This document shows, one piece after another, positions 7,816-19,080 of a stretch of 64,000 nt of DNA. Position numbers and translations under genes: made by a program. The stretch covers positions 1 through 64,000 of the forward strand of contig NZ_MKKE01000004.1 in NCBI RefSeq assembly GCF_001942305.1, in the 5' to 3' direction. The DNA is from Saccharomonospora sp. CUA-673. Its GTDB lineage: Bacteria > Actinomycetota > Actinomycetes > Mycobacteriales > Pseudonocardiaceae. How positions within the stretch are numbered: the first letter of the stretch is position 1; the number at the start of each line of letters is the position of its first letter. The notes below the pieces were generated by a model that ran no database searches, was not told where the DNA came from, and saw only the letters and a list, made by a program, of their open reading frames with translations.

Positions 7816-8597
7816 TCACACGCGCGGGCGGCGCACACCCTCGGCGAGTTCCTCGGTCAACGCCGTCAGCGCCGCCGTGCTCTCCCCCGCCTTCGTGACC
7901 AGCGCCGAACCCACGATCACGGCATCCGCGAACCCGGCCACCTCGGCGGCCTGCTCACCCGAACGCACACCCAGACCCACACCGATCGGCAGATCCGTGT
8001 GCTGCCGCGTCCGCTCCACCAGGCCGTGCGCCGCCGCGCCCACGCTCTCGCGCGCGCCCGTGACACCCATGACCGCCGTCGCGTACACGAAGCCGGTCGC
8101 CGCCTTCGCCGTCAACGCCAGCCGCTCGTCCGACGAGGACGGCGCCACCAGGTAGATCCGGTCCAATCCGTGCCGCTCCGAGGCCTCGCCCCAGTCCGTG
8201 CCCGCATCCGGCGTCAGATCCGGCGTGATCAGGCCCAGGCCACCGGCGGCGGCGAGGTCCCTGGCGAACGCGTCGACGCCGTAGTGGAACACCGGGTTCC
8301 AGTACGTCATCACCACGGCCCGGCCGCCCCGGTTCGACACCGACTCGACGACCTCGAACAGATGCTTCAGCCGGAAACCGTTCCGCAGCGCCGTGTCCGC
8401 GGCCGCCTGGATCGTCGGCCCGTCCATCACCGGGTCCGAGTACGGGAAGCCGACCTCCACCAGGTCCGCGCCGGCGTCCACCGTCGCGGCCAACAGCTCC
8501 TTCGACTCGTCCACCGTCGGATACCCGGCCGGCAGGTAGCCGATCAGCGCGCCCCGGCCCTCGGCACGGGTCTGCGCGAACAGCTCGTCGATGCGGC

Positions 8598-8601
<4 letters not shown>
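7816..8601 (-). CDS. trpA: Tryptophan synthase alpha chain
   Basis: Converts indole-3-glycerol phosphate to indole and glyceraldehyde-3-phosphate; indole is channelled to TrpB. The 261-residue product starts with a GTG at 8601 that overlaps the trpB stop (GTGA). Signature segments: [36 protein letters not shown] with the catalytic Glu (about residue 48), [10 protein letters not shown], and [14 protein letters not shown] with the phosphate-binding region. A longer in-frame extension into trpB is rejected because it overlaps conserved trpB sequence. Co-transcribed with trpC and trpB. Confidence 0.95.
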
Positions 8602-9823
<1,222 letters not shown>

Positions 9824-9838
9824 TCGGTTCGGTTCTCC

Positions 9839-10648
9839 TCAGCGACTGGGTCGCGGGCAGGCCGGGTGGGACCCGGCGGTGACGAGCTGGACGAGCGCCG
9901 CCTTCGGGTCGTCCGTGGCGACCAGGCCCTCGCCGACGAGCACGGCGTCCGCGCCGTGCCCCGCGTAGGCCATCAGGTCGCCCGGTCCGCGTACCCCGGA
10001 CTCGGCGATCTTGAACGTCTCCATCGGCAGGCCGGGCGCCAGCCGGGCGAACACGTCGCGGTCCACCTCGAGGGTGTGCAGGTTGCGCGCGTTGACGCCG
10101 ATCACCGATGCGCCCGCCTCCAGGGCCCGGTCGCACTCCTCGGCGTTGTGCACCTCGACCAGGGCGGTCATGCCCAGCGACTCGACCCGGTCGAGCAGCG
10201 CGACGAGCGCGTTCTGCTCGAGCGCGGCGACGATGAGCAGCACCATGTCGGCGCCGTACAGCCGCGCCTCGTGCACCTGGTACGGGCTGACGATGAAGTC
10301 CTTACGCAGGAGCGGCACGTCGACGGCGGCACGCACGGCCGCCAGGTCGTCGAGCGAGCCGCCGAAACGGCGCTGCTCGGTGAGCACGCTGATGACGCGC
10401 GCGCCCGCGTCCTCGTAATCCTTCGCCAGCGCGGCCGGATCGTGGATGGCGGCCAGGTCGCCCTTCGACGGGCTCTTCCGCTTGACCTCGGCGATGACGC
10501 CGATGCCCGACTCCTGCAGGGACGCCATGACGTCCCGCGGAGCGGCCACGTCGGCGGCACGCTTCTTCAACTCGTCGAACGGCAGCGCCGACTCACGCTC
10601 GGCGAGGTCGGTTCGCACGCCCGCGACGATGTCCTCGAGAACGCTCAC
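9839..10648 (-). CDS. trpC: Indole-3-glycerol-phosphate synthase
   Basis: Closes the indole ring from carboxyphenylamino-deoxyribulose phosphate. 269 residues from a GTG at 10648. Key motifs: [15 protein letters not shown] (about residues 51-65, substrate-binding Lys), [34 protein letters not shown] (catalytic Lys), [13 protein letters not shown] and [11 protein letters not shown]. The (beta/alpha)8 barrel is complete and uninterrupted. The C-terminal HPACPRPSR tail is longer than in many homologues. First gene of the trpC-trpB-trpA-lgt block after a 143-bp gap, so it may have its own promoter. Confidence 0.95.
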   Translation of the reverse strand: MSVLEDIVAGVRTDLAERESALPFDELKKRAADVAAPRDVMASLQESGIGVIAEVKRKSPSKGDLAAIHDPAALAKDYEDAGARVISVLTEQRRFGGSLDDLAAVRAAVDVPLLRKDFIVSPYQVHEARLYGADMVLLIVAALEQNALVALLDRVESLGMTALVEVHNAEECDRALEAGASVIGVNARNLHTLEVDRDVFARLAPGLPMETFKIAESGVRGPGDLMAYAGHGADAVLVGEGLVATDDPKAALVQLVTAGSHPACPRPSR

Positions 10649-10792
10649 CGAATGACCTCACCGGGTGTCGGGACCGTTGATTCACTCGCAAGGTGGCTCA
10701 CAAAAACCTTCCCCTTCCCGCTGAAACGATGCTAACCCGCAGGCTCGTCCAGACCGGGCGCGGGTCGGGAATCGCGTTGTCCACCAGTCGTT
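10649..10792 (-). promoter_or_regulatory. Intergenic region upstream of trpC
   Basis: No open frame of interest. On the minus strand it has an AT-richer stretch, GGGAAGGGGAAGGTTTTTGT, about 60 bp before the trpC GTG, and TTGCGAGTGAATCA further downstream that could be part of a promoter. I see no leader peptide with tandem Trp codons and no clear attenuator. Confidence 0.3.
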
Positions 10793-11569
10793 CTACCGCG
10801 CCTGGCCGGAACCGGAAGGTCCGTTCGGACCAACCCCGCCGGCATCGGTGCCCCCGCGCTCGTCCGTTCGCCCGTCCGTGGGGCCGTCGGTGGGGCCGTC
10901 GGTGGGGCCGTCGGTGGGATCATTGCCCTCGGACAGCGCGTCCCACAGTTCGGTGTCCGGGTCGCGCTTGACGCGCTGCGTGCCCGGCGCGGCGTATTTC
11001 GCACCCATGCGCGCCATCCGGTGTCCCTTGGCGGCGAGCAGCGCGCCCGCCACGGCGATGAGCGCCCCGCCCGCCACCGCGGCCGCGGGACCCCACACGG
11101 TGCGTTCCGGCTCGCCGGAGGAGCCCTCGTACCCGACGGCCCAGCCGGTCCACTCGGGGTCGCCGACGTCGCCGCCGAGCGCCAGGTACCCGGTCCACAC
11201 ACCGGCGGCCAGCAGCAGCACCCCGAGGATCCGGCGCAGCAGCCCCGGGGCCGCGGCGGCCGCCGCGACGGCCGCCAGCGCGAACAGCGCGATCGGCACG
11301 GGCCACTGCACGAGATCGGACCCGGCCAGCTCCTCGACCATGCGGCCGTCGACGGTGAAGCCGCGCGGCACGTCGATCCAGACCAGCGCCGATGCGCCCC
11401 ACAGCGCGGCCGCGCCGAGCAGCAGCGCCACCACCGCGACCCACAGCGTCCGCCGGTCGGCACCGGCGTTCGGCGTCGCTGCCCGGTCGGACTGGTCGAG
11501 CTGGTCGGCCTGGTCTGGCTGGTCGCACACGGTCTGGTCGGCCTGTTCGGACGTGGCGGGATCAGACAT
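10793..11569 (-). CDS. Trp-operon-associated membrane protein (TIGR02234-like)
   Basis: Predicted polytopic membrane protein of the family found between trpE and trpC in actinobacteria; function unknown. The start at 11569 (MSDPATSEQ) overlaps the trpE stop, indicating coupling. Four hydrophobic segments are visible: [60 protein letters not shown] and [20 protein letters not shown], each pair separated by short loops. The C-terminal cytoplasmic tail (about residues 215-258) contains a PTDG tetrapeptide repeated four times, from a 12-bp DNA repeat at about 10877-10920 that could vary in length. A longer upstream extension is rejected because it is antisense-like and overlaps trpE. Confidence 0.8.
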   Translation of the reverse strand: MSDPATSEQADQTVCDQPDQADQLDQSDRAATPNAGADRRTLWVAVVALLLGAAALWGASALVWIDVPRGFTVDGRMVEELAGSDLVQWPVPIALFALAAVAAAAAAPGLLRRILGVLLLAAGVWTGYLALGGDVGDPEWTGWAVGYEGSSGEPERTVWGPAAAVAGGALIAVAGALLAAKGHRMARMGAKYAAPGTQRVKRDPDTELWDALSEGNDPTDGPTDGPTDGPTDGRTDERGGTDAGGVGPNGPSGSGQAR

Positions 11570-13122
11570 GGCGGACGTCATCCGTCGCGGCGCGCAGCGT
11601 GCCGGCGGCGGCGACCGCCGACAACACCGTGCGCGCCTTGTTGAGCGATTCGTTGTCCTCGTACTCGGCCTCCGAGTCGGCGACCACACCCCCACCGGCT
11701 TGCACGTGCGCAACCCCGTCCTTGACGAGCGCGGTGCGGATCGCGATGGCGGTGTCGGCGTCGCCTGCGAAGTCGAGGTAGCCCACGACCCCGCCGTACA
11801 GCGCACGCCGGGTCGGTTCGAGCTCCTCGATGAGCTCCATCGCCCGCACCTTCGGCGCCCCGGACAGGGTGCCCGCGGGGAAGCACGCGGTGACCGCGTC
11901 GAAGGCCGTCTTGTCGTCGGCCAGCTCGCCGGTGACGGTCGAGACGATGTGCATCACGTGGCTGTAGCGCTCGATGGCGAAGAAGTCGACCACCTGCACC
12001 GATCCCGGCTTGCATACCTTGCCGAGGTCGTTGCGCCCGAGGTCGACGAGCATCAGGTGCTCGGCACGTTCCTTCTCGTCCGCGAGCAGCCCCTTGGCCA
12101 GCTGCGCGTCCTCCTCCGGATCGGCCCCGCGCCAGCGCGTACCGGCGATCGGATGCGTCGTGGCCTTGCCGTCCCGCACGGTGACCAGCGACTCGGGGCT
12201 CGAGCGACGATGTCGAAACCGTCCATGCGCAGCAGGTACATGTACGGGCTCGGGTTGGACGTCCGCAGCACCCGGTAGATGTCGAGCGCGTCGGAACCGG
12301 TGCGCATCTCGAACCGCTGCGACGGCACGATCTGGAACGCCTCACCGGCGTGCACGGCCTCCCGCGCCGCCTCGACCGCCGCGTGGAAGTCCTCCTTGGT
12401 GCGCCTCCGGTCGAACTCCGGTGCGGGCCGGTCGAACACCGCGTTCGTGGCGGGCGCGGCGCGGCCAGCTGGGCCGTCATCGCATCGAGCCTGCGCACCG
12501 CGTCGGCGTAGGCCGCCTCGACCCGCTCGGGGCTGTCGTCCCAGTTCACCGCGTTCGCGATGAGCGTGACGGTGCCCTCGTGGTGGTCGAAGGCCGCCAG
12601 ATCGGTCGCCAGCAGCATCGTCAACTCGGGGATGTCGATGTCGCGCTCGGCGATCTCGGGGAGCCGCTCGAGCCAGCGCACCGCGTCGTAGCCGATGTAG
12701 CCGACCATGCCGCCCGTCAACGGGGGCATGCCGGGCAACGGTTCGGTGTGCAGCATCTGCAGGGTCTCGCGCAGCACCGTCAACGGGTCGCCCTCGGTGG
12801 GCAGCCCGGCGACGGGGGTGCCCGTCCACACCGCCTTGCCGTCGCGCACCGTCAAGGCCGACGGGCTGTGCACGCCGATGAACGACCATCGCGACCACGA
12901 CTCGCCGTTCTCCGCCGATTCGAGCAGGAACGTGCCCGGGCGGTTGTCGGCGAGCTTGCGGTACAGCGCGACGGGCGTGTCGGCGTCGGCGAGCACCCGG
13001 CGCACGACCGGGATGACCCGACGGTCCTCGGCCAGCGCGCGGAACTCGTCGGACGACGGCGTCACGGCGCCGAGGCCGACCCGGGCGGCCTCGACGGAAT
13101 GGGCAGCGACCATGGCTCTCAT
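11562..13122 (-). CDS. trpE: Anthranilate synthase component I (two frameshifts)
   Basis: Converts chorismate to anthranilate, the committed step of tryptophan synthesis. N-terminal part: [20 protein letters not shown] (substrate/Trp-binding region). Catalytic C-terminal part: [62 protein letters not shown] and [13 protein letters not shown], all classical. The frame breaks near 12466 (after [11 protein letters not shown]) and near 12205 (after MDGFDIV, where GTCGCTCGAG lacks a G needed for [10 protein letters not shown]). Restored length is about 520 residues. The start could be the ATG at 13122 or 13113. No separate trpG lies here. Both breaks are single-base losses, so error is favoured over decay. 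Confidence 0.9.
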
Positions 13123-13171
13123 TGTGCCGCTGAGGCCCGGCGCTCCCGGCGGTGGGATCCGGGGACCGGCC

Positions 13172-13866
13172 ATGGGTGATGATGGCGGGGTGTCGACCGC
13201 CCGTGACAATGCCGCCGGAGACGCCTCCGGGAACACCGACCACGCGACCACCCCGGACGCGCCGACGACCCGCCGCGCAGGCGCGGCCGCAGGCCCGCCG
13301 GCGAGGACACGCGCGCCGCGTTGCTGGCCGCCGCCAGGGCCGAGTTCGGCGAGAACGGCTACGACGGCGCCACCGTGCGCGCCATCGCCGGCCGCGCCGG
13401 CGTGGACCCCGCGATGGTCAACCACTGGTTCGGCAGCAAGGAACAGCTGTTCGCCAAGGCCGTGCTCGACGTGCCGTTCGACATCGCCCAGGTCATCGAC
13501 GTCATCACCGCCGAGGGACCCGACAACGTCGGCGACCGCATCGTGCGCACCTTCCTCGACCGCTGGGACGGCGTCGGCGGGGAACGGTTCACCGCCCTCA
13601 TCCGCAGCATCACCAGCCACCCCGAGGCGATGCAGGTCCTCAAGACGGTGTTCGTCAGCCAGATCTTCGCCCGCCTCACCAGCACCATCGACACCGACCG
13701 GCCCGAGCTGCGCGCCACGCTGTGCACCACCCAGCTCATCGGCACCGGCATGGCCCGCTACGTCGTCCAGCTCGAGCCCATCCACTCGGCCGACATCGAC
13801 ACCCTCGCCGCCGCGATCGGACCGACCCTGCAGCGCTACCTCACCGGGAACATCGACGGCGAGTGA
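13172..13866 (+). CDS. TetR-family regulator (frameshifted near N-terminus)
   Basis: Helix-turn-helix repressor with unknown ligand. The DNA-binding region reads [20 protein letters not shown], then [20 protein letters not shown], with MVNHWFGSK the recognition helix (about residues 75-85). The C-terminal domain includes [20 protein letters not shown] and [20 protein letters not shown]. The conserved part lies in one frame from 13288 on, while the only plausible starts (ATG 13172 or GTG 13190) lie in the frame one base over; one base is missing near 13285 in the Arg/Ala-rich linker. It is divergent from trpE with about 50-70 bp between, so it may act on that intergenic region, but nothing shows it senses tryptophan. 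It converges on hisI with 15 bp between stops. Confidence 0.7.
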
Positions 13867-13881
13867 AGCGGTCCCGGCGGG

Positions 13882-14259
13882 TTACGCCGGGTCGGCCAGC
13901 AACAGGTCCGCGTCGAAGCACGTGCGCGCACCCGTGTGGCACGCCGGCCCCGTCTGGTCGACGCGCAACAGCAGCGTGTCGGCATCGCAGTCCAGGCGCA
14001 CCTCACGCACGTACTGCGTGTTGCCCGACGTCTCCCCCTTGACCCACAGCTGCCCGCGGCTGCGCGAGAAGTACGTCGCCCGGCGCGTCGCCAGGGTCTG
14101 CGCGAGCGCCTCGTCGTCCATCCACGCCACCATCAGCACGTCCGACGTCGCGTGGTCCACGACCACCGCACACACCAGCCCGTCGGCGTTGCGCTTCAAC
14201 CGCCCCGCGATCCCCGGGTCGAGACCGCCGGCTCCACCGGCTCCGCGATTGTCGCTCAT
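13882..14259 (-). CDS. hisI: Phosphoribosyl-AMP cyclohydrolase
   Basis: Opens the purine ring of phosphoribosyl-AMP in histidine synthesis. 125 residues: [58 protein letters not shown], and the zinc motif [10 protein letters not shown] near the C-terminus. The C of DCDADT provides another metal ligand. No HisE domain is fused, as usual in actinobacteria. The ATG at 14259 overlaps the stop of a 28-codon frame created by a local duplication between hisF and hisI, so coupling to hisF is probably indirect. Confidence 0.95.
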   Translation of the reverse strand: MSDNRGAGGAGGLDPGIAGRLKRNADGLVCAVVVDHATSDVLMVAWMDDEALAQTLATRRATYFSRSRGQLWVKGETSGNTQYVREVRLDCDADTLLLRVDQTGPACHTGARTCFDADLLLADPA

Positions 14260-14352
14260 CGGACCTCCAGTGCCTTGCGGGACACCCGCACCCGGTCGGT
14301 CCCGATGAGCGCAGCTCCGCAAGCTCCGCGATTGTCGCTCATCGGACCTCCA
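14240..14352 (-). repeat. 30-bp direct repeat at the hisF-hisI junction
   Basis: The 30-bp sequence at 14240-14269 (starts GCTCCGCGATTGTCGCTCAT) is repeated identically at 14323-14352, an offset of 83 bp. Each copy holds the same ATGA junction and the first six codons of hisI (MSDNRG). The upstream copy joins the hisF stop to a 28-codon frame, the downstream copy joins that frame to hisI. A tandem duplication followed by divergence of the middle is the simplest explanation. Confidence 0.85.
14256..14342 (-). CDS. 28-codon mini-ORF between hisF and hisI
   Basis: Reads [20 protein letters not shown] then SRKALEVR and stop. Its start overlaps the hisF stop (ATGA) and its stop overlaps the hisI start (ATGA). 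The first seven residues match HisI and the last three (EVR) match the HisF C-terminus, so it is the footprint of a duplicated junction. It could be translated by coupling; there is no sign of its own function. Confidence 0.4.
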   Translation of the reverse strand: MSDNRGACGAALIGTDRVRVSRKALEVR

Positions 14353-15111
14353 CGTTCCCGGCACGGAGCGCCTGCTTCACATCGCCGATCGTGAACTCGC
14401 CGAAGTGGAACACGCTCGCCGCCAGCACTGCGTCCGCGCCCGCCTCGACCGCGGGCAGGAAGTGCTCGACCGCGCCCGCGCCGCCGCTGGCGATCACCGG
14501 CACCTGGACCACCTTGCGCACCAGTCGCAGCAGCTCGAGGTCGAACCCGGCCTTCGTGCCGTCGGCGTCCATCGAGTTGAGCAGGATCTCCCCCACGCCC
14601 AGCTCCTCGCCACGGGCCGCCCACTCGACCGCGTCGGTGCCCGTGCCCTTGCGCCCGCCGTGCGTGGTGACCTCGAACCCGGACGCGTCGGCTCGCCGCC
14701 CTCCGGTACGCGCCGCGCGTCGACCGACAGCACGACGCACTGGGCACCGAACCGCTCGGAGGCCTCCCGGAGCAGTTCGGGGCGGGCGATGGCGGCCGTG
14801 TTGATGCTGACCTTGTCCGCGCCGGCTCGCAGCAGCCGGTCGACGTCCTCGGTACTGCGCACGCCGCCGCCGACGGTCAGCGGGATGAACACCTGCTCGG
14901 CCGTGCGCCGGACGACGTCGAACGTCGTCTCGCGGTCGCCGGAGGAGGCCGTGACGTCCAGGAACGTCAGCTCGTCGGCGCCGGCGGCGTCGTAGGCGCG
15001 CGCGAGCTCCACGGGATCACCCGCGTCCCGCAGGTCGACGAAGTTGACGCCCTTGACCACTCGCCCCGCGTCGACGTCCAGACACGGGATCACCCTCACA
15101 GCAACGGACAT
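14339..15111 (-). CDS. hisF: Imidazole glycerol phosphate synthase cyclase subunit (frameshifted)
   Basis: Cyclase subunit that uses ammonia from HisH to form imidazole glycerol phosphate and AICAR. N-terminal catalytic Asp in [20 protein letters not shown], phosphate motif [20 protein letters not shown], then [10 protein letters not shown] with the second Asp, and in the other frame [40 protein letters not shown] and [13 protein letters not shown]. The frame breaks near 14697 (GACGCGTCC context, one base lost). The restored protein is about 257 residues. HisH and PriA lie 2.5-4 kb away, separated by two plus-strand genes. Confidence 0.9.
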
Positions 15112-15122
15112 GGTTTAAAGAC

Positions 15123-15214
15123 TAAGAGGTCGCGCGCAGCGCGTCCGTTTGGGCGGCGGTGGGAGACGGGCGGGCGTAAGAGGTCGCGCGGAGCGCGTCG
15201 GTTCGGGCGGTGGG
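15123..15214. repeat. Two 38-41-bp direct repeats upstream of hisF
   Basis: TAAGAGGTCGCGCGCAGCGC at 15123 and TAAGAGGTCGCGCGGAGCGC at 15177 begin two copies, 54 bp apart, that continue GTCCGTTTGGGCGGCGG and GTCGGTTCGGGCGG. Each copy contains a short palindrome GCGC(G/A)..GCGC. They lie in the divergent region between hisF and the plus-strand membrane-protein gene. Confidence 0.75.
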
Positions 15215-15239
15215 TACGCCGGTGCGGCCGCCAGCGTAC

Positions 15240-15335
15240 CCATCCACCGGAATAAAAAAACGCAAAACAGTAAAAATTACCCCGAACAGATCCCGCCACA
15301 CGTTAGGACCGGTACGTCCGTAGAATCCAAGAATT
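15240..15335 (+). promoter_or_regulatory. AT-rich promoter region of the GT-C-like gene
   Basis: Unusually AT-rich for this genome: AATAAAAAAACGCAAAACAG at 15251-15270 followed by TAAAAATTACC. It is 50-90 bp before the GTG at 15336 and resembles an UP-type or promoter element. No defined -35/-10 pair can be assigned with certainty. Confidence 0.4.
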
Positions 15336-17151
15336 GTGACGACCTACCCATCAATGGTCACGACGCAACCGGCCGAAACACCCGGAACCGCCTCGCTCGG
15401 GGACCGTGCGGACGTCCCCGAACCGCGCCCCGCCCGCCGGGCCGGCTCGTGGCGGACGAGAATTTCGGCCGTTGCGTCCGTCCTCGGCGGAACCGCGCTG
15501 ATCACCGCCCACGGCCAGCACTACGGTTTCTGGATCATCGACGACGCGGCGATCTCGTTCTCGTACGCGCGCAGCTTCGCCGAGGGCCTCGGTCCGGTCG
15601 TGCAGGACGGAGGGCAGCCCGTCGAGGGGTTCTCCAACGTCACGTGGACGCTGCTGTTGGCCCTCGGCAAGCTGGCCGGCCTGTTCGACCGCGGCACGAT
15701 CCTCGGGATGCCGGACTACGCGTTCTTCCCGAAGGCGCTGGCTCTCGTGCTGTGCGCCGGAATCCTCACGGCGTGCCATGCGGCGCTGTCGAAGGTGCAG
15801 CGCCGGCCGTGGCTCGGCACGCTCGCGGTGGGCGCGTTGCTGGCGAGCACGCCGTCGTTCGTCATCTGGATCGTGTCCGGGCTCGAGAACGCGTTGTACG
15901 GCCTGCTCATCACGACACTCGCCGTACTGGTGTTCCGCGCGGCCCTGGACGGCAGGGTGCTGCGCAGCCGACTGGCGATCGCCACCGGGCTCCTCGCCGC
16001 GCTCGCGGCGCTCACCCGCCCGGAAGGTCTGATTTACGGCGGGGTGTATCCGATCGTCGTACTCGGAATGCTGTGGAGTTCTGCCGGGCAATCCCGTGAT
16101 TATTCCGCCGAACAGCCGACGGGACGGTTCACGTTCACCGCGAGTATCCGGCACATTCTGATCTCCGTCACCGCGTTCCTGGTGCCCGTTACCGCGTACT
16201 TCACGTGGCGACGCGTCACGTTCGGGGAATGGTTGTCGGCTCCGTCGATCGCGAAATCGCAGAGCCTCCCCGCGCCCGAGGACTTCACGAAGATCGGACA
16301 AATCGTCGACTATGCGGGGGCGCCGGCGATCGTATTGGTCGTGCTGATGGCCGGCCTGGTGCTCGCGCGGGCGCTGGTGGCGGCCGGGGCTGCTCGCTCT
16401 ACTGGTGCCGCTGGGGCTCGCGTTGACCGCGTTCACGGTCCTCGAGGAGGACTGGATGGGCGAGCTGCGATTCGCCACGCCGATCTGGATCCTCGGCGCG
16501 CTCGTCACGGTGCTCGTCACGACCGAGGCGTTCCGGCGGATGCGGGTGCGCGGCCGGGTCGTCGCGATCGTGGCGCTCGTGGTCGCGCTCGTGGGCACCG
16601 GGGCGACGTTCGTCAACGCCGCGAACGACTTCCGCGCCAACCCGACCCTGTCGGCCTGCCACGTCGCCGACCGCTACGGACGGGCGTTCAACGGCTACGC
16701 CGACACGCTCGGCCTGCAACAGGCGAGCCTGTTCATGCCGGACCTCGGCGGCTCGTCGATGACCAGCCGGTTGGAGATCGTCGACATGGCCGGCCTCACC
16801 AACATCGAGATGGCGCACCTGATCAGCGATCGCGAGTACGACGAGATCCGCGACTACGTCTTCGAGGAGACCCGACCGACGTTCATCCACACCCGACTGC
16901 CGTGGCACAGCCTGCGGGACGACGAACGACTGCAGCGCGACTATCACCAGATCTACGCACTCCCGGGCGACGATGCGTGGCCGGACGGCGACTGGGTCCG
17001 CAAGGACGCCGTGCCGAACCGGGAGGCGTTGCAGCGGGTGCGCGACTACGCCGACGAGGTCACCGTGCCGTTGATGAACTACCTGCACGATCCGCTGCGC
17101 GCCTGCGGCGACACCATGCACGTCGGGTCCACCCCGCCGCGTTCCGACTAG
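15336..17151 (+). CDS. GT-C-like polytopic membrane protein, possible arabinofuranosyltransferase relative (frameshifted)
   Basis: Predicted membrane glycosyltransferase of the GT-C type, using a polyprenyl-linked sugar on the outer face of the membrane. After a cytoplasmic tail and a first hydrophobic segment comes IIDDAAISFSYARSFAEGLG (about residues 67-86) and QPVEGFSNVTWTLLLALGKL, which resemble the DD-type first-loop motif and following block of AftB-like enzymes. About nine hydrophobic segments follow, then a soluble C-terminal domain of about 170 residues (DLGGSSMTSRLEIVDMAGLT is typical). The frame shifts near 16393 in GCCGGGGCTG, where one extra G explains the break; LLALLVPLGLALTAFTV continues. 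About 604 residues when joined. Substrate unknown; AftB kinship is a tentative reading. Confidence 0.6.
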
Positions 17152-17162
17152 AGTGTGCGGCC

Positions 17163-17576
17163 ATGAGCGAATCGGCCGAGAACACACCGGAGACGTCGAC
17201 GGCCGAGCAGCTCGGCGCCGAGAAGTACGTGCTGCTGACGACGTTCCGCCGGTCGGGCACACCGGTGCCGACCCCGGTGTGGATCGCACCGTCCGACGGT
17301 GAGCTCGTGGTGTTCAGCGAACGCAACGCGGGGAAGGTCAAGCGGATCCGGGCCGGCGCCGACGTCGAGCTCACCGCGTGCGACATGCGCGGCACGAAGA
17401 CCCACGGGCCGGCCGTGCGCGGGACGGCACGCGTGCTCGACCACGAGGGCAGCGTGCGCACCAGGACGGCCATCGCCCGCAAGTACGGCCTGTTCGGCCG
17501 GCTGGTGCTGTTCGGCAGCCGCCTGCGCGGCGGCACGAACCGCACGGTCGGCATCGCCATCCGCGTCGCGGAGTAA
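17163..17576 (+). CDS. PPOX-class F420/flavin-dependent oxidoreductase
   Basis: Small split-beta-barrel protein of the family that binds F420 or FMN (pyridoxamine-5-phosphate-oxidase fold). 137 residues: EKYVLLTTFRRSGTPVPTPV (about 21-40), WIAPSDGELVVFSERNAGKV, KRIRAGADVELTACDMRGT and GPAVRGTARVLD. These match the TIGR03666-like PPOX class common in actinomycetes. It begins 11 bp after the GT-C-like gene stop, so the two are probably co-transcribed. The substrate is unknown. Confidence 0.75.
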   Translation: MSESAENTPETSTAEQLGAEKYVLLTTFRRSGTPVPTPVWIAPSDGELVVFSERNAGKVKRIRAGADVELTACDMRGTKTHGPAVRGTARVLDHEGSVRTRTAIARKYGLFGRLVLFGSRLRGGTNRTVGIAIRVAE

Positions 17577-17606
17577 CGCCCCCAAAGCTCCCGAGGGCCC
17601 CAAAAA

Positions 17607-18344
17607 TCAGGCGGAGGCTACTGCTTCCAGGGCTTCGGGGAGGGTGAAGGCGCGGGCGTAGAGCGCCTTGCCGACGATCGCCCCTTCGACGCCGTCGCAC
17701 TCGAGGGTCGCCAGTGCGCGCAGGTCGTCCACACTGGACACACCGCCGGAGGCGATGACGGCCGCGTCGGTGCGCGCGGTGACCTCGCGCAGCAGGCCGA
17801 GGTTCGGGCCCTTGAGGGTGCCGTCCTTGCTGACGTCGGTGACGACGTACCGCACGGCCCCGTCGGTGTCGAGCCGCTCCATGACCTCCCAGAGGTCGCC
17901 GCCGTCCTGGGTCCAGCCGCGCGCGGCGAGCCGGTAGCCGTCCTCGCCGATGCGCACGTCGAGGCCGATGGCGACGCGGTCGCCGTACTCGGAGACGACC
18001 TTGGCGCACCAGTCGGGCGATTCGAGCGCCGCGGTGCCGAGGTTCACGCGCCGGGCCCCGGTCGCCAGGGCCGCCTTCAGCGATTCGTCGTCGCGGATGC
18101 CGCCGGACAGTTCGACCGCCACGTCGAGCTTCCCCACGACGTCGGCGAGCAGCTCGCGGTTGGAGCCCTTGCCGAACGCGGCGTCGAGGTCCACCAGATG
18201 CACCCACTCGGCGCCGTCGCGCTGCCAGTTCAGCGCAGCCTCGAGGGGGGAACCGTAGGACGTCTCGGTGCCGGCCTCGCCCTGCACGAGCCGCACGGCC
18301 TGGCCATCGGCCACATCAACGGCCGGAAGAAGTGTCAGCGTCAC
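17607..18344 (-). CDS. priA: Bifunctional HisA/TrpF isomerase PriA
   Basis: A (beta/alpha)8 isomerase used in actinobacteria for both the ProFAR step of histidine and the PRA step of tryptophan synthesis; no separate trpF is seen, in agreement. 245 residues from a GTG at 18344 ([20 protein letters not shown]). Catalytic Asp in [10 protein letters not shown] (about residue 10), phosphate-binding [39 protein letters not shown], and the second Asp in [19 protein letters not shown] (about 175). 98 bp downstream of hisH on the same strand. Confidence 0.93.
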   Translation of the reverse strand: MTLTLLPAVDVADGQAVRLVQGEAGTETSYGSPLEAALNWQRDGAEWVHLVDLDAAFGKGSNRELLADVVGKLDVAVELSGGIRDDESLKAALATGARRVNLGTAALESPDWCAKVVSEYGDRVAIGLDVRIGEDGYRLAARGWTQDGGDLWEVMERLDTDGAVRYVVTDVSKDGTLKGPNLGLLREVTARTDAAVIASGGVSSVDDLRALATLECDGVEGAIVGKALYARAFTLPEALEAVASA

Positions 18345-18442
18345 GAGAGCCCACTGTAAGGCCCGGCTGGGCCGTTCGGGCCACAGGGGCGAGTCCGACA
18401 CCCGCCGTTCACCGGCACGTCCGACTCACCGCCGCACGCGGT

Positions 18443-19071
18443 TCAGAGGCGACCGAGCCAGTTCCGCAGCAGCTGTGCGCCCGCGTCGCCGGACTTCTCG
18501 GGGTGGAACTGGGTGGCGCACAGTGCGCCGTTCTCGACGGCGGCAACGAAGTCCTCGCCGTGGTTGGCCCAGGTCACGAGGGGCTGCTGACCGCTGAGCT
18601 CGGACTGCATGCTCCAGGTGCGCACCGCGTAGGAGTGCACGAAGTAGAACCGCTCGTCGGGGTCGATCCCGGTGAACAGCTGCGAACCCTCCGGCGCGCG
18701 GACTGTGTTCCAGCCCATGTGGGGCAGGATGTCGGCCTGCAGCCGTTCGACCGTGCCGGGCCACTCGCCGGTGCCCGCGGATTCGACGCCGTGCTCGACG
18801 CCGCGGTCGAACAGGATCTGCATGCGACGCAGATGCCCAGCACGGGCCTGCCGCCGGACAACCGCTTGCCGATGATGCGCTCCCCCTGCACCGAGCGCAG
18901 GCCTTCCGCGCACGCGGCGAACGCGCCGACGCCGGGCACGACGAGCCCGTCGGCCTCGACGGCCGCATGCGGATCGGCGGTCACCTCGACGTCGGCGCCG
19001 GCGCGCTGGACGGCGCGTTCGGCGCTGCGGAGGTTGCCGGATCCGTAGTCGAGAATCACAACAGAAGGCAC
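18443..19071 (-). CDS. hisH: Imidazole glycerol phosphate synthase glutaminase subunit (frameshifted)
   Basis: Glutamine amidotransferase that supplies ammonia to HisF. N-terminal [37 protein letters not shown], and the nucleophile Cys in [10 protein letters not shown]. The frame then breaks near 18825: GTCGCATGCAG lacks the G needed for [17 protein letters not shown], and the other frame continues [26 protein letters not shown] and the catalytic His/Glu in [14 protein letters not shown]. Restored length is about 209 residues, as expected. It starts 9 bp after the MFS stop. Error favoured over inactivation. Confidence 0.9.
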
Positions 19072-19080
19072 GGGTCCAGG

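Noticed and set aside
13123-13171. trp leader peptide or attenuator upstream of trpE
   Set aside because: The trpE-tetR intergenic space is about 50 bp, with no Trp-codon run and no attenuator hairpins.
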